NCBI RefSeq assembly: GCF_002356335.1
Contig: NZ_AP018165.1
Location: forward strand, 1,736,001 to 1,800,000
DNA from: [Mycobacterium] stephanolepidis
Lineage (GTDB): Bacteria > Actinomycetota > Actinomycetes > Mycobacteriales > Mycobacteriaceae
Length of the DNA: 64,000 bases
Direction of reading: 5' to 3'
Shown: positions 1 through 9,287 of the stretch, one piece after another
Numbering within the stretch: position 1 is the stretch's first letter
Layout of the letters: the number at the start of each line of letters is the position of its first letter
Translations under genes and position numbers: made by a program
The notes under the pieces: model-generated
Told to the model about the DNA's origin: nothing
The model's database searches: none
Seen by the model: the letters and a program-made list of their open reading frames with translations, nothing else

Positions 1-508
1 TCGTCAGAGCGAGGTCCACGATCTGCATACTTGGGTATTTTTCTGCGGTGGTGCAGGTTTCGTGACCGATTTGCATTAGCGAAGCTCGGTTTACCTCAGA
101 CACCGGTAGCCCTTGGCTGTAGATGTCCGCCAAATATTTCTCGTCGACTGCGGAAAGCTTGGCTGGAGTAGGACTTGGGCGTGTAGTCGCTGGCGCTGGG
201 GTTGTGGAGGCGCCTAGTGGGGTTGAAGGTGCAGCGACGAGTTCTGCCGCAGAGTGCGTTTCGGGTCTATCGTTTCGAAAGTAGACGTATGCGCCGCCGC
301 CAGCGAGCGCTGCGATGGCGGCAGTCGCGATGAATACGGTGCCGCTAATCAACCAGTTTCGGCTGCCAGGGTTGTCGTACGGTTCGGGCTCGTCAATGTC
401 ATCTGAATCTGACCAGGCCGTGGGTCCCGCCCCAACGACCCCGGTTTCCGCCCGGGCTGCACTTGCGGCCATCGTCGGCTCTTGCCCCACCTCGTCGTCA
501 GCTTCCAC
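1..508 (-). CDS. Membrane-anchored DUF732-like protein (3' end outside window)
   Basis: This minus-strand reading frame runs off the window edge, so only the N-terminal part is seen. A cytoplasmic acidic Pro/Asp-rich segment is followed by one membrane segment (about residues 55-78, Ala/Gly-rich), then an extracytoplasmic Ser/Thr/Pro linker. The visible outer domain begins DEKYLADIYSQG and contains one Cys, which resembles the DUF732 domain of small secreted mycobacterial proteins. The GTG at 508 has GGGAGG 11 bases upstream; an in-frame ATG at 472 is the alternative start. Function is unknown. It is transcribed away from the ESX-like cluster that begins at 709. Confidence 0.6.
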   Translation of the reverse strand, partial: MEADDEVGQEPTMAASAARAETGVVGAGPTAWSDSDDIDEPEPYDNPGSRNWLISGTVFIATAAIAALAGGGAYVYFRNDRPETHSAAELVAAPSTPLGASTTPAPATTRPSPTPAKLSAVDEKYLADIYSQGLPVSEVNRASLMQIGHETCTTAEKYPSMQIVDLALT

Positions 509-708
509 GGATCGTCGAGCCTCCCATTAACCCCTCTGGTGACCAGCGGATTCTACGCCGGGCCAAGATCACTCACTGCCATTTCGTTGCCCGGGTCCAG
601 TGCCCTACCCCGGTTGATGATTTTCTTGAAGATTGATGGAACCGAATCGGCTTTTGGGCCGTCGTAAATAGATGAATGCCAGTTGTGAGATGAAACGCGA
701 GGTCAGTA

Positions 709-1104
709 GTGAGCGTTCGGAACTATCAGTTCGACATGACAGGGATGAGTCCTGAGGAGCGTGAGCGCGCAGCCACGGGTGCACAGGGGATCTTGCACAT
801 GGAGGACGGCGCTGGCAAGACGATGGCGCAGAAGCTCCTGTTTGTGCGCGACCTGCTCAACGATGCGCTATCGAAAGCACGAGACCTCGATCGTGCCGAA
901 GGGTTCGGAGCATTACCGTCTGGCGACTACGTCAGCGGCTACTACAAGAAGCAGGCGGTCGAGGCCCGCACCAAGATCACGGCTGACCGGGACGCAGTGC
1001 AGAAACAGATCGACCACTTCTTGGGGATGGAGCTGCTGTACAAGAACCAGGATGACTACAACGCAGGGAACTTCGGCGCCTATCAAGCGAGCGTCGTCTA
1101 CTGA
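709..1104 (+). CDS. Small helical protein, first gene of ESX substrate-like cluster
   Basis: A 131-residue, charged, mostly helical soluble protein without signal peptide. GTG start with GAGG 7 bases upstream. I do not recognise a named family. Its size, heptad-like helices and position ahead of a lipoprotein, a PPE-like protein, a WXG100 protein and an NlpC/P60 hydrolase suggest an ESX-associated chaperone or substrate partner. It shares one base (TGATG) with the following lipoprotein gene, which suggests translational coupling. The proposed secretion role is inference from neighbours. Confidence 0.6.
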   Translation: MSVRNYQFDMTGMSPEERERAATGAQGILHMEDGAGKTMAQKLLFVRDLLNDALSKARDLDRAEGFGALPSGDYVSGYYKKQAVEARTKITADRDAVQKQIDHFLGMELLYKNQDDYNAGNFGAYQASVVY

Positions 1105-1697
1105 TGAATCGCTCTACGCTTGTGCCAACCGTGGCCGGAATGATCGCGCTCGCCGTTGCGGGCTGCACTGGATCGACCAGGGGTATAGCGAAGACCGAGC
1201 CGTCTTCCAGTTCCTCATCTGCGTCGGCGACGGTTACCAACACCTTGCTGGAGCCGCATCCAGCCCCGACAGACAACAACAACGGGACGAGCTTCGATCC
1301 GTGCCTCGCGTACTCAGCAGATGAGCTGAAATCCTGGGGCGTCATGCCGGGGTCGGTGAAAGATCTCGGTATCGGCGACACCATTCAGCGGGGCTGTAGG
1401 TGGTCTGGTGATGGCTGGGAGCTCCAGCAGCTCGTTATCGATCGGCCGGTGGACGACTACCTCAACCAGCAGCTGTTTGCGGGTTCTGAAGCGGTGATGA
1501 TCGAAGGGCTCAAAGCGGTCAAGTGGCGAGACGAAGCTGACCCGCAGCGGGTGTGTCACGTTGAGCTGCCTGCGGAGAGGTCGGCTGTCGGAGTGCTTGT
1601 CGGCGTCAACAGCCCGCAGGCGATGAAGGCCATTCCCGACGCTTGCGATAAGGCATTGAGCATCGCGGCTGATGTAGCGAAGAAATTACCCAAGTAA
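1104..1697 (+). CDS. DUF3558-type lipoprotein
   Basis: 197 residues with an N-terminal lipoprotein signal ending in a lipobox (VAGC, Cys about residue 21) followed by a Ser/Thr-rich tether. The outer domain contains the pattern DPC.AYS.DEL ... GC.W and a late Cys pair (VCHVEL, DAC), which is the layout of the actinobacterial DUF3558 lipoprotein family. The protein should be anchored to the outer face of the cytoplasmic membrane. Its start ATG overlaps the stop of the upstream gene by one base, and the next gene follows after 5 bases, so it is part of the cluster transcript. Molecular function unknown. Confidence 0.75.
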   Translation: MNRSTLVPTVAGMIALAVAGCTGSTRGIAKTEPSSSSSSASATVTNTLLEPHPAPTDNNNGTSFDPCLAYSADELKSWGVMPGSVKDLGIGDTIQRGCRWSGDGWELQQLVIDRPVDDYLNQQLFAGSEAVMIEGLKAVKWRDEADPQRVCHVELPAERSAVGVLVGVNSPQAMKAIPDACDKALSIAADVAKKLPK

Positions 1698-1702
1698 GGG
1701 AA

Positions 1703-2923
1703 GTGAATTCGGTGGTTGATGACGGATGGCCTAGCAGGTCGCACACTGACATCGTGGGCAAGCTTGGAGAGTTGAAGGCCGACAACGCGTTCACTCTGGC
1801 CAACGCATGGAGCGATGTGTACACCAAGCTCTCTGACGCGGCTAACTCCTACGGGAATGCCAAATCCAAACTGGCAGAGCCGGATTTTTGGACTGGTAAA
1901 GGCCCGGAGGCTGCGCTCGATGAGATGACCACCAAGGAACGCGAACTCACATCGGAGAGTGGGACGTCCGCCAAAGCGGGCAAGATGAGTACAGCCTTGT
2001 TCCAGGACGGAGAGGTGCTCTCGCAGTCTTCGCGGGTCGCGCAGGCGTATCCAGTGCCGCCTGATGACACCGATGCTGATTCCAAAAAGAGGCTGCTGGA
2101 GGCGGTTAGAGCTGAGGCACAGCGGCTTTACACCTCGCCGTTGGAGGCTGACCGGCCCAAGTTCACGGAAGACTCGAGTACCACTGCCGGTGGCCCAATG
2201 CCTGCTGGGCCTGGTGGCAATAACGGCGGCGGTGGTGGTTCTGGTTCGGGCGGTTCCGGCAGCGGTACTCAAACCCCGCCGTCATCCTCGGACGGCTTGG
2301 CCAGCAAGGACACCAAACCGCAACTTGCCGGTGGTGAGGGTCAGCAGGCTGGCGCAGGTCAAGGACAGGGTGGCCAGGGCAGTGGTTCCGGTGGCGGCAC
2401 TCCGGGTGGTGGTCAGGGCGCGGGTTCTGGTGGTGCTGGTTCTGGTTTGGGTTCTGGCTCAGGTAGTTCTGGCCTGCCGATCGGTAGCACGACTGCGGCT
2501 GGGTTTTCGCCGTCGTCGACGGGTACGGGTGTCGGTGGGTCGGGTTCGGGTGTGGGCGGGCCTGGCGGGCTGAGCGCGCTGCGCGGTGGGGCGGGCTTGC
2601 CGGGCGGTGCCGCCGGCGGGAACGGCCCTGGTATCAACCCGGCGGCGATGGGTGCGGCCGGTGTGCGTGGCGGCGGGCCCATGGGGATGATGGGCGCTCC
2701 TGGTGCGCATGGCCGCGGTGGCAAGGGCGAAGACGATGGCGAGAAGCCGACGCCGCAGATTCTGATCAACTACGACAACACGGACGAATTCCTGGGTGAC
2801 CTTCCCCCTGCCTCACCTGGTGTTATCGGTGACTGGTCCGAGCAGGAGAAAGCCGAAAAGGCCGCGCGGGAGCGGGAAGTGCGCCGCTACAAGGCTCTTG
2901 GCTGGGACGTGAAGTTCGAGTGA
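1703..2923 (+). CDS. Gly-rich PPE-like ESX-associated protein
   Basis: 406 residues in three parts. Residues about 1-140 are helical with a WTGKGPEAA motif that looks like the WXG turn of ESX substrates. Residues about 150-335 are low-complexity Gly/Ser/Ala/Pro. The conserved C-terminal tail of about 55 residues is charged and ends in a predicted helix (EQEKAEKAAREREVRRY). This is the layout of mycobacterial PPE-like or EspB-like substrates and of a family often found beside WXG100 genes. GTG at 1703 has an AAGGGA box only a few bases away, so the in-frame GTG at 1712 is an alternative start. Exact function unknown. Confidence 0.6.
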   Translation: MNSVVDDGWPSRSHTDIVGKLGELKADNAFTLANAWSDVYTKLSDAANSYGNAKSKLAEPDFWTGKGPEAALDEMTTKERELTSESGTSAKAGKMSTALFQDGEVLSQSSRVAQAYPVPPDDTDADSKKRLLEAVRAEAQRLYTSPLEADRPKFTEDSSTTAGGPMPAGPGGNNGGGGGSGSGGSGSGTQTPPSSSDGLASKDTKPQLAGGEGQQAGAGQGQGGQGSGSGGGTPGGGQGAGSGGAGSGLGSGSGSSGLPIGSTTAAGFSPSSTGTGVGGSGSGVGGPGGLSALRGGAGLPGGAAGGNGPGINPAAMGAAGVRGGGPMGMMGAPGAHGRGGKGEDDGEKPTPQILINYDNTDEFLGDLPPASPGVIGDWSEQEKAEKAAREREVRRYKALGWDVKFE

Positions 2924-2954
2924 CCACGGTCGGTATGCCGGAAGGGGTACGGCG

Positions 2955-3272
2955 ATGAGTGAGGCCTTCAATGTGAGGCCCGAAGATCTTCACCGGCACG
3001 GTGAGTCGATTCTTGACGCGGTGAAGATCTCCCGCGACGAGCATGCGGGCCAGCACGATCAGATCGAGGAGGCCTCTTCGGGTTGGATCGGTGAATCGGC
3101 CTCTGCCCTCATGGATCTACACAAGGCGTGGGTTGACCAGCGTGCGACGCTGCATCACCAACTTAACCAAGTTGGTATCGGCATGCAGGAAGACGCCAAG
3201 ACGTTCGCGGCCATGGAGGAGCGGAACCGTGGCTCGATCGGTAAGGCGAATCCCGCGGATGGGGGAGCTTAG
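2955..3272 (+). CDS. WXG100-family protein
   Basis: 105 residues, two helices separated by a WIG turn (SSGWIGESA, about residue 40), no signal peptide: the standard WXG100/EsxA-like helical hairpin of type VII secretion substrates. A strong GGAAGGGG ribosome binding site precedes the ATG. It lies directly upstream (3-base gap) of an NlpC/P60 hydrolase that itself has a helical WXG-like N-terminus, so the pair may be co-secreted. No EccC, EccD, MycP or other core component lies in the window, so the cognate ESX system must be elsewhere. Confidence 0.8.
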   Translation: MSEAFNVRPEDLHRHGESILDAVKISRDEHAGQHDQIEEASSGWIGESASALMDLHKAWVDQRATLHHQLNQVGIGMQEDAKTFAAMEERNRGSIGKANPADGGA

Positions 3273-3275
3273 GTC

Positions 3276-4637
3276 ATGGTGACCCCCGCTGATATCGAGA
3301 AGTGGAATCCGGACAAGCTGCTTGCTGTGATCGGGACCGCCGAGAGTGCTCACAAATCTCTGGAGAAACTTGGCGAGAATTACGACGGCACCAAACGGAG
3401 TTTGAATGACTGGGGTGGTTTGACGGCTGAGGCGTGGAAGGCCCAACACGGGAAGCTGCGTACCGATATCACTGAGCAGGGTCGGCAGGCTAAGGCTGTC
3501 GCTGACGCCATGAAGCCGCTCTATGACGAGGTTCTGGCCGTTAAGCGCGAGTACGAAGACATCAAGGGGACTGTCGAGCGAAACGCGTCATTCGACGGCT
3601 CGGGTGCCACCGTCCATTGGAAACTCAACCCGAATGGCACCATCAACACGGGTGGGGCGTCCCTGGATTACCAGTCCGCGATGGTCAAACAGGACCTCGA
3701 GCAACGTATGCAGAGGATTCTCGTTAAGGCGACGGCTGTCGATTCGGATATCGTAAATGCGTTGCATGCCATTACCTCCGGCGGTGTGCCAACCATCGGC
3801 GGCCAGGCGCCAGCAGACAAACCAAAGGACGAGCCCAAGCCCGCGCCGCAAGACCCATCGGTGTTGGCGTCTGGGCCCGTGGGTGGGCCGGATGGAAACC
3901 CGCCGTATCCCAATGGGGCCACGCCGACCATGATCCCCGGCAAGACAATTCCGATGGCCGATAACCCGCCTGGGTGGGATCAGAACATGGCTCCCGGACC
4001 GCAACGCGATCAGGCCTGGAAGGACTATCTGTCGGGTAAGAATCCGGACGGCAGCCAACGTGCACCCGGAACGCCGCCGCTGGCGTTGCCTAAGCCGGAG
4101 GCTGTGAGTGACAAGGGGTTACGTGTCATTGGTGCGGCCGGACGTCAGCAAGGCGTTTCGTATGCCTGGGGTGGCAACAAGTCTGTGGGCGGGCCAACTC
4201 AAGGGACGCTTGCGGGGGACCCGCCCGACGGCGGCGCGCACCGGTATCACGATGACCAGCGCACAGGGTTCGACTGCGGCGGGCTCGTGCGCTATTCGAC
4301 TCAACAGGGCGCTGGATACGATGTGTTCCAGCGGGCGGACGGTCTCGATTCTGGTGCGGGCACGGACCGGATCGACAAGAGTCAGCACCTGACGCCGGTA
4401 TCCGGCGGCGCCAGAATTCCATCCGGGAAGATCTCGAGTATTGCGCAGCCGGGCGACATTCTTGTCTTCGAGACTCCGGGCAGTGGCCATGAAGCATTTA
4501 GCGGGAACAACACTCAGCACACCGGTATATATGTCGGTAATGGGTACATGATCAACGCGCCTGAATCAGGAAAGCCTGTCAGGTTGGACAACGCGGATGA
4601 GGATAGCCGTATGACAGACGTATTGAGGCTCAAGTGA
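3276..4637 (+). CDS. ESX-linked NlpC/P60 peptidoglycan endopeptidase
   Basis: 453 residues. The first 170 or so are helical (with NDWGGLTAEAW resembling a WXG turn), then a Pro-rich linker, then a C-terminal NlpC/P60 fold. Visible catalytic positions are the Cys in GFDCGGLV and the His in TQHTGIYVG, with GVSYAWGG typical of the fold start. There is no Sec signal peptide, which fits export through ESX with the adjacent WXG100 protein. The reaction in this family is cleavage of the D-Glu-meso-DAP bond of stem peptides. The downstream lipoprotein overlaps it by 4 bases (GTGA). Confidence 0.8.
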   Translation: MVTPADIEKWNPDKLLAVIGTAESAHKSLEKLGENYDGTKRSLNDWGGLTAEAWKAQHGKLRTDITEQGRQAKAVADAMKPLYDEVLAVKREYEDIKGTVERNASFDGSGATVHWKLNPNGTINTGGASLDYQSAMVKQDLEQRMQRILVKATAVDSDIVNALHAITSGGVPTIGGQAPADKPKDEPKPAPQDPSVLASGPVGGPDGNPPYPNGATPTMIPGKTIPMADNPPGWDQNMAPGPQRDQAWKDYLSGKNPDGSQRAPGTPPLALPKPEAVSDKGLRVIGAAGRQQGVSYAWGGNKSVGGPTQGTLAGDPPDGGAHRYHDDQRTGFDCGGLVRYSTQQGAGYDVFQRADGLDSGAGTDRIDKSQHLTPVSGGARIPSGKISSIAQPGDILVFETPGSGHEAFSGNNTQHTGIYVGNGYMINAPESGKPVRLDNADEDSRMTDVLRLK

Positions 4638-5269
4638 TCAGGGTATTGCTTGTCGGACTGCTGATGGTGTTGGTGGGTTGCACGCAAGCACCCACTGCGA
4701 CAACGGAACCTCCCGCGCTGCCGGACAGTAGCACCCTGACTCTGAGTGTTGCGGACGTGCGCGAGATAACGCCGCCAGCACTCGAATCAGAACCCGAATT
4801 CGACCTGCATAAGCCATACACCGACCCGCAGCCTGATCTCGACATGTCTGTCGCGTGCCAAAAACTGTTCAACCAGGACCAGAAGTTCGGTGAGGGCTGG
4901 ACGAACTTCCGCACCCTCACATATTCCGGGCCGAGCAACATCGGAATCAAGCAGAGCATCGCTGTGTACCCAGACCGCAACGCAGCCCAATCGGTATTCG
5001 GCGGAATCCAGGACAACCTGTCGGCTTGCCAGAAAAGCTATCCCGTCGCGCGTTACGGCGCTCCGTACACGCTGAGCAAGCTGGCAGGCGACGACAAGAC
5101 CGTCATGGTCCAGTACGCCGACACCGTCAACGGACCGGGCAGTGTCGAGCTGTATCGATTGGACGAGCAAGTGATCATCGATATCAGCGCTGCGCACTTT
5201 TCCACCGACCCGCATGTGGCTGAAACCGTCCTGCAACGGATTCGAGAGAAACTGCGTTCTCGCGCGTGA
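4634..5269 (+). CDS. Lipoprotein of the ESX-like cluster, PknH-sensor-like fold possible
   Basis: 211 residues beginning with a short lipoprotein signal and lipobox (VLVGC, Cys about residue 16), then a Thr/Ser linker. The mature domain has two Cys (VACQKL, LSACQKSYPV) spaced as in mycobacterial periplasmic sensor-type lipoproteins (PknH C-terminal-like), but similarity is only suggestive. GTG start lies inside the stop of the NlpC/P60 gene, giving strict translational coupling. Probably extracytoplasmic and working with the hydrolase; function unproven. Confidence 0.65.
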   Translation: MIRVLLVGLLMVLVGCTQAPTATTEPPALPDSSTLTLSVADVREITPPALESEPEFDLHKPYTDPQPDLDMSVACQKLFNQDQKFGEGWTNFRTLTYSGPSNIGIKQSIAVYPDRNAAQSVFGGIQDNLSACQKSYPVARYGAPYTLSKLAGDDKTVMVQYADTVNGPGSVELYRLDEQVIIDISAAHFSTDPHVAETVLQRIREKLRSRA

Positions 5270-5288
5270 CCGCCAAAAGGTATGCCCA

Positions 5289-5765
5289 GTGACGAAGCCG
5301 CAGCCCCAACTAGATCCGTCGCGGCTGGAGCTGGCCGCGGGCTTGTACGACATGGCGGCCTGGCAGCTCGACGCATTCCTCGATGACGCTGCTGGCTACA
5401 GTATTTCGCCACAGGACGCCGCGAGCCTTCAGGCGCTGGTTGACCTGATGCGGTGGCAAGCCGAGGGGTACCGGCGCTGTGCGGTGAAGATGCGCGCCGA
5501 AGACGAGATGGTCGACGCCTACTTCGCAGGTGACGTGGTGGTGCCTAACACGGCGGCAGCTTTCGAGGCATCGATCACCCGTCCCGACCATCCGCCCTTC
5601 CCGAAGCGGTCCGAAGCCATCGATTATCAGCTGCTGCGGCCCGTGCGAGAACAACTCGAAGAGGCCCACACAGTGCTCTCTCGTGGCTCCAGGCCAGTGA
5701 TGGCCTATGCAGCTAAACAGGCTGCGGCGCTTTACTCTTGGTGTCATCCGACGTTGCTTGTATGA
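5289..5765 (+). CDS. Hypothetical helical protein, last gene of ESX-like cluster
   Basis: 158 residues from the GTG at 5289, preceded closely by AAAAGG. Largely helical, acidic, no signal peptide or membrane segment, no motif I recognise. It lies 19 bases after the lipoprotein gene and closes the co-directional run that starts at 709. A longer in-frame reading from 5214 would overlap the lipoprotein by 56 bases and is less likely. A possible 18-codon ORF overlaps its stop (5762-5818) but lacks independent support. Between 5819 and 5919 I see nothing convincing. Confidence 0.5.
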   Translation: MTKPQPQLDPSRLELAAGLYDMAAWQLDAFLDDAAGYSISPQDAASLQALVDLMRWQAEGYRRCAVKMRAEDEMVDAYFAGDVVVPNTAAAFEASITRPDHPPFPKRSEAIDYQLLRPVREQLEEAHTVLSRGSRPVMAYAAKQAAALYSWCHPTLLV

Positions 5766-5919
5766 CGATCGAAAACCTGCACGGAGCGAGCACGGGAAAC
5801 GGCATCTCGGAACCCTGATATGCCCACGTCACACCAGGTGCGTAGCGTAGCTCGCAAGGCCCTTGATGAGTTGGGACGCTCCAAGAGCATGCGCTGTACT
5901 GAGCGCACGCCGTCAAGCG

Positions 5920-6720
5920 CTACGCGATCATTGGATCGATCGCCGACCGCGGCACCAGCACCTGCAACGCCCCGTATGAGTCGGGCAAAATCGCGCCCTG
6001 GTCGAAGAAGAACATCACCCCTTCGTTGAGCACCGCGAAATTCTGGTAGTTCGATGGGTTGTACAGCGAAGCTGGTGAGAACGGCAACGGCGGCGGGGGA
6101 GGTGGTGGCGTCGTGGTAGTTGTCGACGTGGTGGTGGTCGGCTGTCCCGAGGTGGTCGTCGGCGTGGGAGTCGCGACCGGCGGCGGGGCCAGCTGCTGCT
6201 GCAGCTGAGCTTGGACGATCGGTGCCACGGTCTTCAGTGGATCGTCCACCCGCCACAATGGCGCACTGTCTTTATCGTCCTGCGCGACTGTGTAGAGAAT
6301 CGGCTTGCGATAGCTCTGGTCCCAGTTGTACGCCTTGTACGTCGTCTGCGCGCTGCCGGTGTTTTGGTACACCTTGAACACCACGGTCTGCGTCCCGCGC
6401 GGCGGAATCGCCGACGTGTATGCCGTCGGCTTGATGCTCAACTGATAGGGGGTGCTGCGGGCGGTACTGGACTTGGCCGTGTTGAGGAACGCGTCGCGCG
6501 TCTTGGCGACATATTCGGCGATCGGCTTCTGTTCCGGGTAGTTCAGCGGAATGGTGATGTCGACGCTGTATCCGGTATCGGAGAGGCGGATCTCACACGT
6601 TGTGCCGGTGTTATTGCCCTTCAGGTCGGCGCAGTAATCGTGCGGCGCCGCCACCGCCACGCCAGCAGAACCGAAGATGGTAGCAGCCGTGGCCAGCAAG
6701 GACGCGCTCACAGAGCGCAT
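5920..6720 (-). CDS. Secreted MPT64/RsiV-like protein
   Basis: About 266 residues from the ATG at 6720 (an in-frame GTG at 6735 is possible). A Sec signal peptide ends at AVAAP. The folded part (about 25-175) with YSVDITIPLNYP and Cys pair resembles the MPT64/RsiV (DUF3298) family of secreted mycobacterial antigens. It is followed by a Pro/Thr low-complexity linker and a C-terminal segment with NFAVLNEGVMFFFDQGAI, typical of the DUF3298 module. Known relatives are abundant secreted proteins. Divergent from the arylsulfatase, with 189 bases between. Confidence 0.8.
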   Translation of the reverse strand: MRSVSASLLATAATIFGSAGVAVAAPHDYCADLKGNNTGTTCEIRLSDTGYSVDITIPLNYPEQKPIAEYVAKTRDAFLNTAKSSTARSTPYQLSIKPTAYTSAIPPRGTQTVVFKVYQNTGSAQTTYKAYNWDQSYRKPILYTVAQDDKDSAPLWRVDDPLKTVAPIVQAQLQQQLAPPPVATPTPTTTSGQPTTTTSTTTTTPPPPPPPLPFSPASLYNPSNYQNFAVLNEGVMFFFDQGAILPDSYGALQVLVPRSAIDPMIA

Positions 6721-6909
6721 GGATAAGAAGGGCACGTCTGCACTCTAACTTCGCAAGGTGAACCAAGTGCCCGGACCGCAGAACTGAGCCACCGAACTGA
6801 CCTGCACCTTCGAAGCTCCTGATAATCGAATGGAAGCCCTCTCAGCAGGCCCGTTACCTCGCTACGATCACACCGTTCTTGGATCTTGAACCCCTACGAG
6901 GGAGCAGCC

Positions 6910-9270
6910 ATGGCGGGATCACCAGACTCTGGATTCAACGGCAAAATCGCGCTGGACATAAGGGATTCCGAGCCCGACTGGACTCCGTACGCCGCGCCCA
7001 CCGCACCCGAGGGTGCACCCAATGTTCTCTATCTCGTCTGGGACGACACCGGCATCGCCACCTGGGACTGCTTCGGCGGCCTGGTCGAGATGCCTGCCAT
7101 GAGCCGCATCGCGGAGCGCGGCGTGCGGCTCTCGCAGTTCCACACCACCGCACTGTGCTCACCCACGCGCGCATCGCTGCTCACCGGGCGTAACTCCACC
7201 ACTGTCGGCATGGCCACCATCGAGGAGTTCACCGACGGCTTCCCGAACTGCAGCGGCCGCATACCGTTCGACACCGCGCTGCTCTCCGAGGTGCTCGCCG
7301 AAAAGGGCTGGAACACCTACTGCGTCGGCAAGTGGCACCTGACTCCGCTCGAAGAGTCGAATCTCGCCGCCACCAAACGGCATTGGCCACTCAGTCGAGG
7401 ATTCGAGCGGTTCTACGGATTCATGGGCGGCGAGACCGACCAGTGGTACCCGGACCTGGTCTACGACAACCACCCCGTCCAGCCGCCCGCCACCCCGGAA
7501 GATGGCTACCACCTGTCCAAGGACATCGCCGACAAGACCATCGAATTCATTCGCGACGCCAAGGTGATCGCCCCCGACAAGCCGTGGTTCTCCTACGTGT
7601 GCCCCGGCGCCGGCCACGCCCCGCACCACGTCTTCAAGGAATGGGCAGACAAGTACGCCGGCAAATTCGACATGGGCTACGAGCTGTACCGCGAGATCGT
7701 GCTGGAGAACCAGAAGAAGCTCGGCATCGTCCCGTCGGATACCGAATTATCGCCCGTCAACCCGTATCTCGACGTCAAGGGACCCAACGGCGAACCTTGG
7801 CCGCTGCAAGACACCGTGCGCCCCTGGGACTCGCTCAACGACGAGGAGAAGCGGCTCTTCTCCCGCATGGCCGAGGTCTTCGCCGGATTCCTGAGCTACA
7901 CCGACGACCAGATAGGCCGCGTCCTGGACTACCTCGAAGAATCCGGCCAGCTCGACAACACCATCATCGTGGTGATCTCCGATAACGGTGCCAGCGGCGA
8001 GGGTGGCCCCAACGGCTCGGTCAACGAGGTCAAGTTCTTCAACGGCTACATCGACACCGTAGAGGAGAGCCTGCGCTTCTACGACAAACTCGGCGGCACC
8101 GAAACCTACAACCACTACCCAATCGGGTGGGCGATGGCATTCAACACCCCCTACAAGCTGTACAAGCGCTACGCCTCCCATGAGGGCGGCATTGCCGACA
8201 CCGCAATCATCAGCTGGCCTAAGGGAATCGCCGCACACGGTGAAGTCCGCGACACCTACGTGAACGTCAGCGATATCACTCCGACCATCTACGACCTGCT
8301 GGGCATCACCCCGCCCGACACCGTGAAGGGCATCGCCCAGAAACCACTCGACGGCATCAGTTTCACAGCGGCACTAAAGGATTCAAACGCGGACACCGGC
8401 AAGGACACGCAGTTCTACACGATGCTCGGCACTCGCGGCATTTGGCACAAGGGCTGGTTCGCGAACACCGTGCACGCCGCCACCCCGTCGGGATGGTCGA
8501 ACTTCGACAAGGACCGCTGGGAGCTGTTCCACATCGAATCCGATCGCAGCCAATGCCGCGACCTTGCGGACACCCACCCGGAGAAACTCGAAGAGCTCAA
8601 ACAACTCTGGTTCGACGAGGCCGCCAAGTACAACGGCCTGCCGCTGGCCGACCTGAACATCCTGGAAACCCTGACCCGGTGGCGGCCCTACCTGGTGGGG
8701 GAGCGCAAGTCCTTCATCTACTACCCGAATACCGCCGACCTGGGCATCGGCGCCGCCGTCGATATTCGCGGACAGTCCTTTTCGATCCTCGCCGAGGTTA
8801 CCGCGGACTCCGGAGCCGAGGGCGTCATCTTTAAACAGGGCGGCGCCCACGGCGGGCATGTCCTCTTCATCCAGGACGGGAAGCTGCACTACATCTACAA
8901 CTTCATGGGGGAGAAGGAGCAGAAGGTCTCCTCCACCGCTGCGGTGCCGTTGGGCGCGCACGTGCTCGGTGCTCGTTTCGCCAAGACCGGCACCGTCGCG
9001 GGCAGCCACACCCCGCTCGGGGACGTGACGCTCTTCATCGACGAGCAAGCCGTCGGATCGCTGAGTGCCGTCGAAATCCACCCGGGCACCTTCGGTCTCG
9101 CCGGTGCCAGCCTGTCCATCGGGCGCAACAGCGGCTCGGCGGTGTCCTCGGATTACAAGGCGCCGTACGCCTTCACCGGGGGAACCATCGCGCAGGTGGT
9201 CGTCGACATCTCCGGGGAGCCGTACGAAAACCTGGAGAAGAAACTCGCGATCGCCTTCGCGAAGGACTGA
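6910..9270 (+). CDS. Arylsulfatase
   Basis: 786 residues from the ATG at 6910, chosen because GAGGGAG lies just upstream; a longer in-frame start at 6886 exists. The N-terminal sulfatase fold shows WDDTG (metal-binding Asp pair) and the signature CSPTRASLLTGRN, whose Cys is the formylglycine precursor that a formylglycine-generating enzyme must modify. Further motifs are GKWHL and ISDNGAS. The C-terminal 250 residues are a beta-rich extension usual in large actinobacterial arylsulfatases. Reaction: hydrolysis of sulfate esters for sulfur scavenging. No signal peptide is evident, so it is probably cytoplasmic. No modifying enzyme or transporter is adjacent. Confidence 0.92.
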   Translation: MAGSPDSGFNGKIALDIRDSEPDWTPYAAPTAPEGAPNVLYLVWDDTGIATWDCFGGLVEMPAMSRIAERGVRLSQFHTTALCSPTRASLLTGRNSTTVGMATIEEFTDGFPNCSGRIPFDTALLSEVLAEKGWNTYCVGKWHLTPLEESNLAATKRHWPLSRGFERFYGFMGGETDQWYPDLVYDNHPVQPPATPEDGYHLSKDIADKTIEFIRDAKVIAPDKPWFSYVCPGAGHAPHHVFKEWADKYAGKFDMGYELYREIVLENQKKLGIVPSDTELSPVNPYLDVKGPNGEPWPLQDTVRPWDSLNDEEKRLFSRMAEVFAGFLSYTDDQIGRVLDYLEESGQLDNTIIVVISDNGASGEGGPNGSVNEVKFFNGYIDTVEESLRFYDKLGGTETYNHYPIGWAMAFNTPYKLYKRYASHEGGIADTAIISWPKGIAAHGEVRDTYVNVSDITPTIYDLLGITPPDTVKGIAQKPLDGISFTAALKDSNADTGKDTQFYTMLGTRGIWHKGWFANTVHAATPSGWSNFDKDRWELFHIESDRSQCRDLADTHPEKLEELKQLWFDEAAKYNGLPLADLNILETLTRWRPYLVGERKSFIYYPNTADLGIGAAVDIRGQSFSILAEVTADSGAEGVIFKQGGAHGGHVLFIQDGKLHYIYNFMGEKEQKVSSTAAVPLGAHVLGARFAKTGTVAGSHTPLGDVTLFIDEQAVGSLSAVEIHPGTFGLAGASLSIGRNSGSAVSSDYKAPYAFTGGTIAQVVVDISGEPYENLEKKLAIAFAKD

Positions 9271-9287
9271 AGCCAAGGACTAAGGGA

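Noticed and set aside
2200..2650. Tandem DNA repeats or CRISPR-like array
   Set aside because: The repetition comes from Gly/Ser codons in a low-complexity protein; no regular spacer-repeat pattern.
5820..6029. 69-codon ORF after the ESX-like cluster
   Set aside because: It overlaps the 3' end of the MPT64-like gene on the other strand and its Arg/Ser/Pro-rich product is typical of a shadow frame.
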